A stretch of 64,000 nucleotides of DNA from Leptospira ellinghausenii (GTDB taxonomy: Bacteria > Spirochaetota > Leptospiria > Leptospirales > Leptospiraceae), in contig NZ_BFAZ01000009.1 in assembly GCF_003114815.1 (NCBI RefSeq), positions 1,426,001 through 1,490,000 of the forward strand, in the 5' to 3' direction. Below are positions 62,017-64,000 of this stretch, piece after piece. The notes beneath the pieces were generated by a model, which had not been told where the DNA came from, ran no database searches, and saw only the letters and a program-made list of their open reading frames with translations. Every line of letters begins with the position of its first letter. Positions within the stretch are counted from its first letter, which is position 1. Both the position numbers and the translations under genes were made by a program.

Positions 62017-63975
62017 ATGTCGCAAAATCCTCTATGGACTCCCGTTTCTCATTCGAACAATCTCAACAAGTTCCAAAATCTTATCGAAACAAAATTGGGG
62101 AAATCCTTTCCTGATTATGTTTCCTTCCATCAATTTTCTATCGATGAATCGCAGATTTTTTGGAAAGTATGGTTACAAGAATCAGGACTGATTCTAAAAA
62201 CACCGGCAATCCAAACTTTTGTGAAGGGGAAACAGTTTTCTGAAACAAAATGGTTTCCTGGTGCTACTTTCAATTTTGCTGAAAATTTACTGGAGAGAGG
62301 GAATCCAAAACAAGAAGCGATCGTTTTTTACGGTGAAGATGGAGGTGTACAAAGGTTAACGTTTCAAGAATTAAAATTAGAGGTCATTAAATTACGAAAA
62401 CACTTACTTTCGTTAGGAATTCAAAAAGGAGACCGGGTTGTAGGAATTGTGCCTAATGCTCCCATTTCTACCATTGGCATGTTGGCAACAGCATCGTTAG
62501 GTGCTATTTGGTCTAGTGCTTCGCCTGATTTCGGAGTCAAAGGGATATTGGATCGATTTGAACAAATTTACCCAAAGGTAGTGATTTCTGTGGAATCCTA
62601 TTCGTTTAAGGGAAAAGAAATTTCGATCATTGAAAAATTGGAAGAGATCACCCAAACTTTATCTTCCGCAAAAAATTCCGAATTCAAAGAAACAATTTTA
62701 TATGAATTTATGAATCCTATCAAAGATTTTGGTAAGATTAAGAATCCGATTCGTTACCAAGATTTATCACAAGCATTGGATGAATCAATTGATTACGTTC
62801 CTATCAGTTTTTCTGATCCAGTTTACATCATGTTTTCATCAGGAACAACTGGTCTTCCAAAATGCATTGTCCAAGGAGGGGGAGTATTACTCAATCATAC
62901 CAAAGAACTGGCGTTACATTGTAATGTATCAGAAGCGGATCGGTTTTTTTATTATACAACCTGTGGTTGGATGATGTGGAATTGGTCTCAATCTGTATTG
63001 GCATTGGGTGCAACCTTGTACCAGTTTGATGGGAATCCATTTTATCCCAATTGGGAAACCCTTTGGAGTATGGCAGAAAAAGAATCCATTCAAATTTTTG
63101 GAACCAGTGCCAAGTACTTATCTGTATTAGAAGAAGAAGGAATTTCAGTAAAATCGAAATACTCACTACCAGATTTAAAGGTGATTCTTTCGACAGGTTC
63201 CCCCTTACCTGTTTCTGGATTTCAGTATGTATATGAAAATATCAAAACAGATGTTCAATTATCTTCCATCTCAGGTGGAACAGATTTAAATGGATGTTTT
63301 GCTTTGGGAAACCCAAGTTTACCTGTGTATGCTGGTCAAATTCAATGTAAAGGTTTGGGAATGGATGTCCAAGTATTTGACAGTATGGGAAGATCTGTCA
63401 CTGGAGAAAAGGGCGAATTGGTTTGCCTAACTCCATTCCCTTCTATGCCTTTATACTTTTGGAATGATGAATCTGGTGCTAAATACAAAGCAGCCTATTT
63501 TGAAACCTATGATAATATATGGTGTCATGGTGACTTTGCTTCCATCACTCCAGAGAATGGTGTTATCATCTATGGAAGATCAGATGCTACACTGAATCCT
63601 GGAGGAGTTCGTATCGGAACTGCTGACATCTATTCCGTTGTTTCTAAAATACAAGAAATTAAGGATTCGGTGATCATTGGCCAAGACTACAAAGATGATG
63701 TGAGAGTTGTCTTGTTTGTTGTTCTCGCAGATGGAATTGAATTGGATGATCGTTTAGTTAAAAAAATCAAAGAACAAATCAAAAATGAAACTTCGCCTAG
63801 GCACGTTCCTTCTATCATCTTAACAGTACCAGAAATTCCTTATACGATCAATGGCAAAAAGGTAGAAATTGCTGTGAAACAAACTGTTGCTGGTATCGAA
63901 GTAAAAAATAAAAATGCTTTGGCAAATCCGAATGCACTTGATTTTTTCAAAGATAGAAATGAGCTAATGCAATGA
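62017..63975 (+). CDS. acsA: Acetoacetyl-CoA synthetase
   Basis: A 652-residue adenylate-forming ligase activating acetoacetate (or similar) to the CoA ester. YIMFSSGTTGLPKCIVQGG is the ATP-binding P-loop, SISGGTDLNGCF the A5-like block, and GRSDATLNPGGVRIGTADIY is typical of acetoacetyl-CoA synthetases. TINGKKVEIAVK carries the catalytic lysine. N-terminus LWTPVSHSNNLNKF fits the family. Length matches. Fits with the Ccr and acyl-CoA dehydrogenase genes in short-chain acyl metabolism. Its stop overlaps a further start (ATGA). Confidence 0.92.
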   Translation: MSQNPLWTPVSHSNNLNKFQNLIETKLGKSFPDYVSFHQFSIDESQIFWKVWLQESGLILKTPAIQTFVKGKQFSETKWFPGATFNFAENLLERGNPKQEAIVFYGEDGGVQRLTFQELKLEVIKLRKHLLSLGIQKGDRVVGIVPNAPISTIGMLATASLGAIWSSASPDFGVKGILDRFEQIYPKVVISVESYSFKGKEISIIEKLEEITQTLSSAKNSEFKETILYEFMNPIKDFGKIKNPIRYQDLSQALDESIDYVPISFSDPVYIMFSSGTTGLPKCIVQGGGVLLNHTKELALHCNVSEADRFFYYTTCGWMMWNWSQSVLALGATLYQFDGNPFYPNWETLWSMAEKESIQIFGTSAKYLSVLEEEGISVKSKYSLPDLKVILSTGSPLPVSGFQYVYENIKTDVQLSSISGGTDLNGCFALGNPSLPVYAGQIQCKGLGMDVQVFDSMGRSVTGEKGELVCLTPFPSMPLYFWNDESGAKYKAAYFETYDNIWCHGDFASITPENGVIIYGRSDATLNPGGVRIGTADIYSVVSKIQEIKDSVIIGQDYKDDVRVVLFVVLADGIELDDRLVKKIKEQIKNETSPRHVPSIILTVPEIPYTINGKKVEIAVKQTVAGIEVKNKNALANPNALDFFKDRNELMQ

Positions 63976-64000
63976 ATGGTTCTAAAATCCGTCTTTCACT
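63972..64000 (+). CDS. Start of a gene coupled to acetoacetyl-CoA synthetase, cut by the window end
   Basis: ATG 63972 overlaps the TGA of the synthetase gene as ATGA and reads MNGSKIRLS before the window ends. The overlap is the same type used elsewhere in this window, so a co-transcribed gene is likely. Too short to identify. Confidence 0.5.

Noticed and set aside
1..64000. CRISPR arrays, tRNA or rRNA genes, insertion sequences, prophage
   Set aside because: No regularly spaced direct repeats, no TPsiC-like GGTTCGAATCC with a cloverleaf, no transposase, integrase or phage structural proteins were seen on reading the window; a dedicated scan was not possible.

Overview
The window reads as a chromosomal segment of a Leptospira species (spirochaete). 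Lines of evidence are an OmpA-type lipoprotein strongly resembling Loa22, several 7TMR-DISM signalling proteins, a DUF1574/MBOAT pair, TRL-like lipoproteins, many spirochaetal-style lipoprotein signal peptides and an AT-rich, densely packed gene order. Rich fatty-acid and short-chain acyl-CoA genes plus two metal-handling loci fit an environmental (saprophytic-clade) leptospire, but that placement is inference. I see no prophage, insertion sequence, CRISPR array, rRNA or tRNA gene.

Layout. 0.2-13 kb: PstS-like binding lipoprotein, NHL-repeat lipoprotein, a tightly overlapping sixA-like/hpt/adenylate cyclase operon, a NarL-type regulator divergent from a hybrid 7TMR-DISM kinase, a DUF1569/TerC pair, a polytopic membrane protein with an RluA-type pseudouridine synthase, and loa22 with a clear terminator. 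12.9-18 kb: an accessory-looking stretch with a GC-richer structured element, a TetR-like gene beside a 14-bp perfect palindrome, small hypotheticals, a hydrolase remnant and a DUF3147 gene broken by one TAA codon. 18-23 kb: class I fumarase and, 1.5 kb away, class II fumarase. 22.8-27.5 kb: a membrane-bound sigma-54 activator followed by an inverted-repeat cluster, a GG-N10-GC promoter and two genes for exported proteins. 28-30.2 kb: a P-loop kinase, a decayed vapBC module, an RRM protein and SlyD.

30-34 kb: Na/Pi cotransporter and a SpoIIE phosphatase. 34.5-39 kb: a metal cluster with a Cys/His-rich protein, an MbnP-like lipoprotein, an MbnH-like di-heme lipoprotein, another lipoprotein and an outer-membrane barrel. 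39-43 kb: crotonyl-CoA carboxylase/reductase, a VOC protein, an MDR oxidoreductase, DUF2721, DUF1858 and a PTPS-family protein lacking the usual cysteine. 43-45.3 kb: three tandem TRL-like lipoproteins plus an outer-membrane protein. 45.5-50.6 kb: a REC-PAS-PAS kinase and a FabR/DesT-type regulator divergent from a ferredoxin-reductase/desaturase operon with matching palindromes. 50.6-64 kb: acyl-CoA dehydrogenase, secreted dienelactone-hydrolase-like protein, a Czc-type RND operon led by a second Cys/His-rich RPPR-tailed protein, a DUF1574/MBOAT pair, acetoacetyl-CoA synthetase and the first codons of a coupled next gene.

The strongest candidates for under-described biology are the sigma-54 unit at 22.8-27.5 kb, the five-gene MbnPH-type locus at 34.5-39 kb with its small-protein link to the czc operon, and the desaturase switch at 48 kb.
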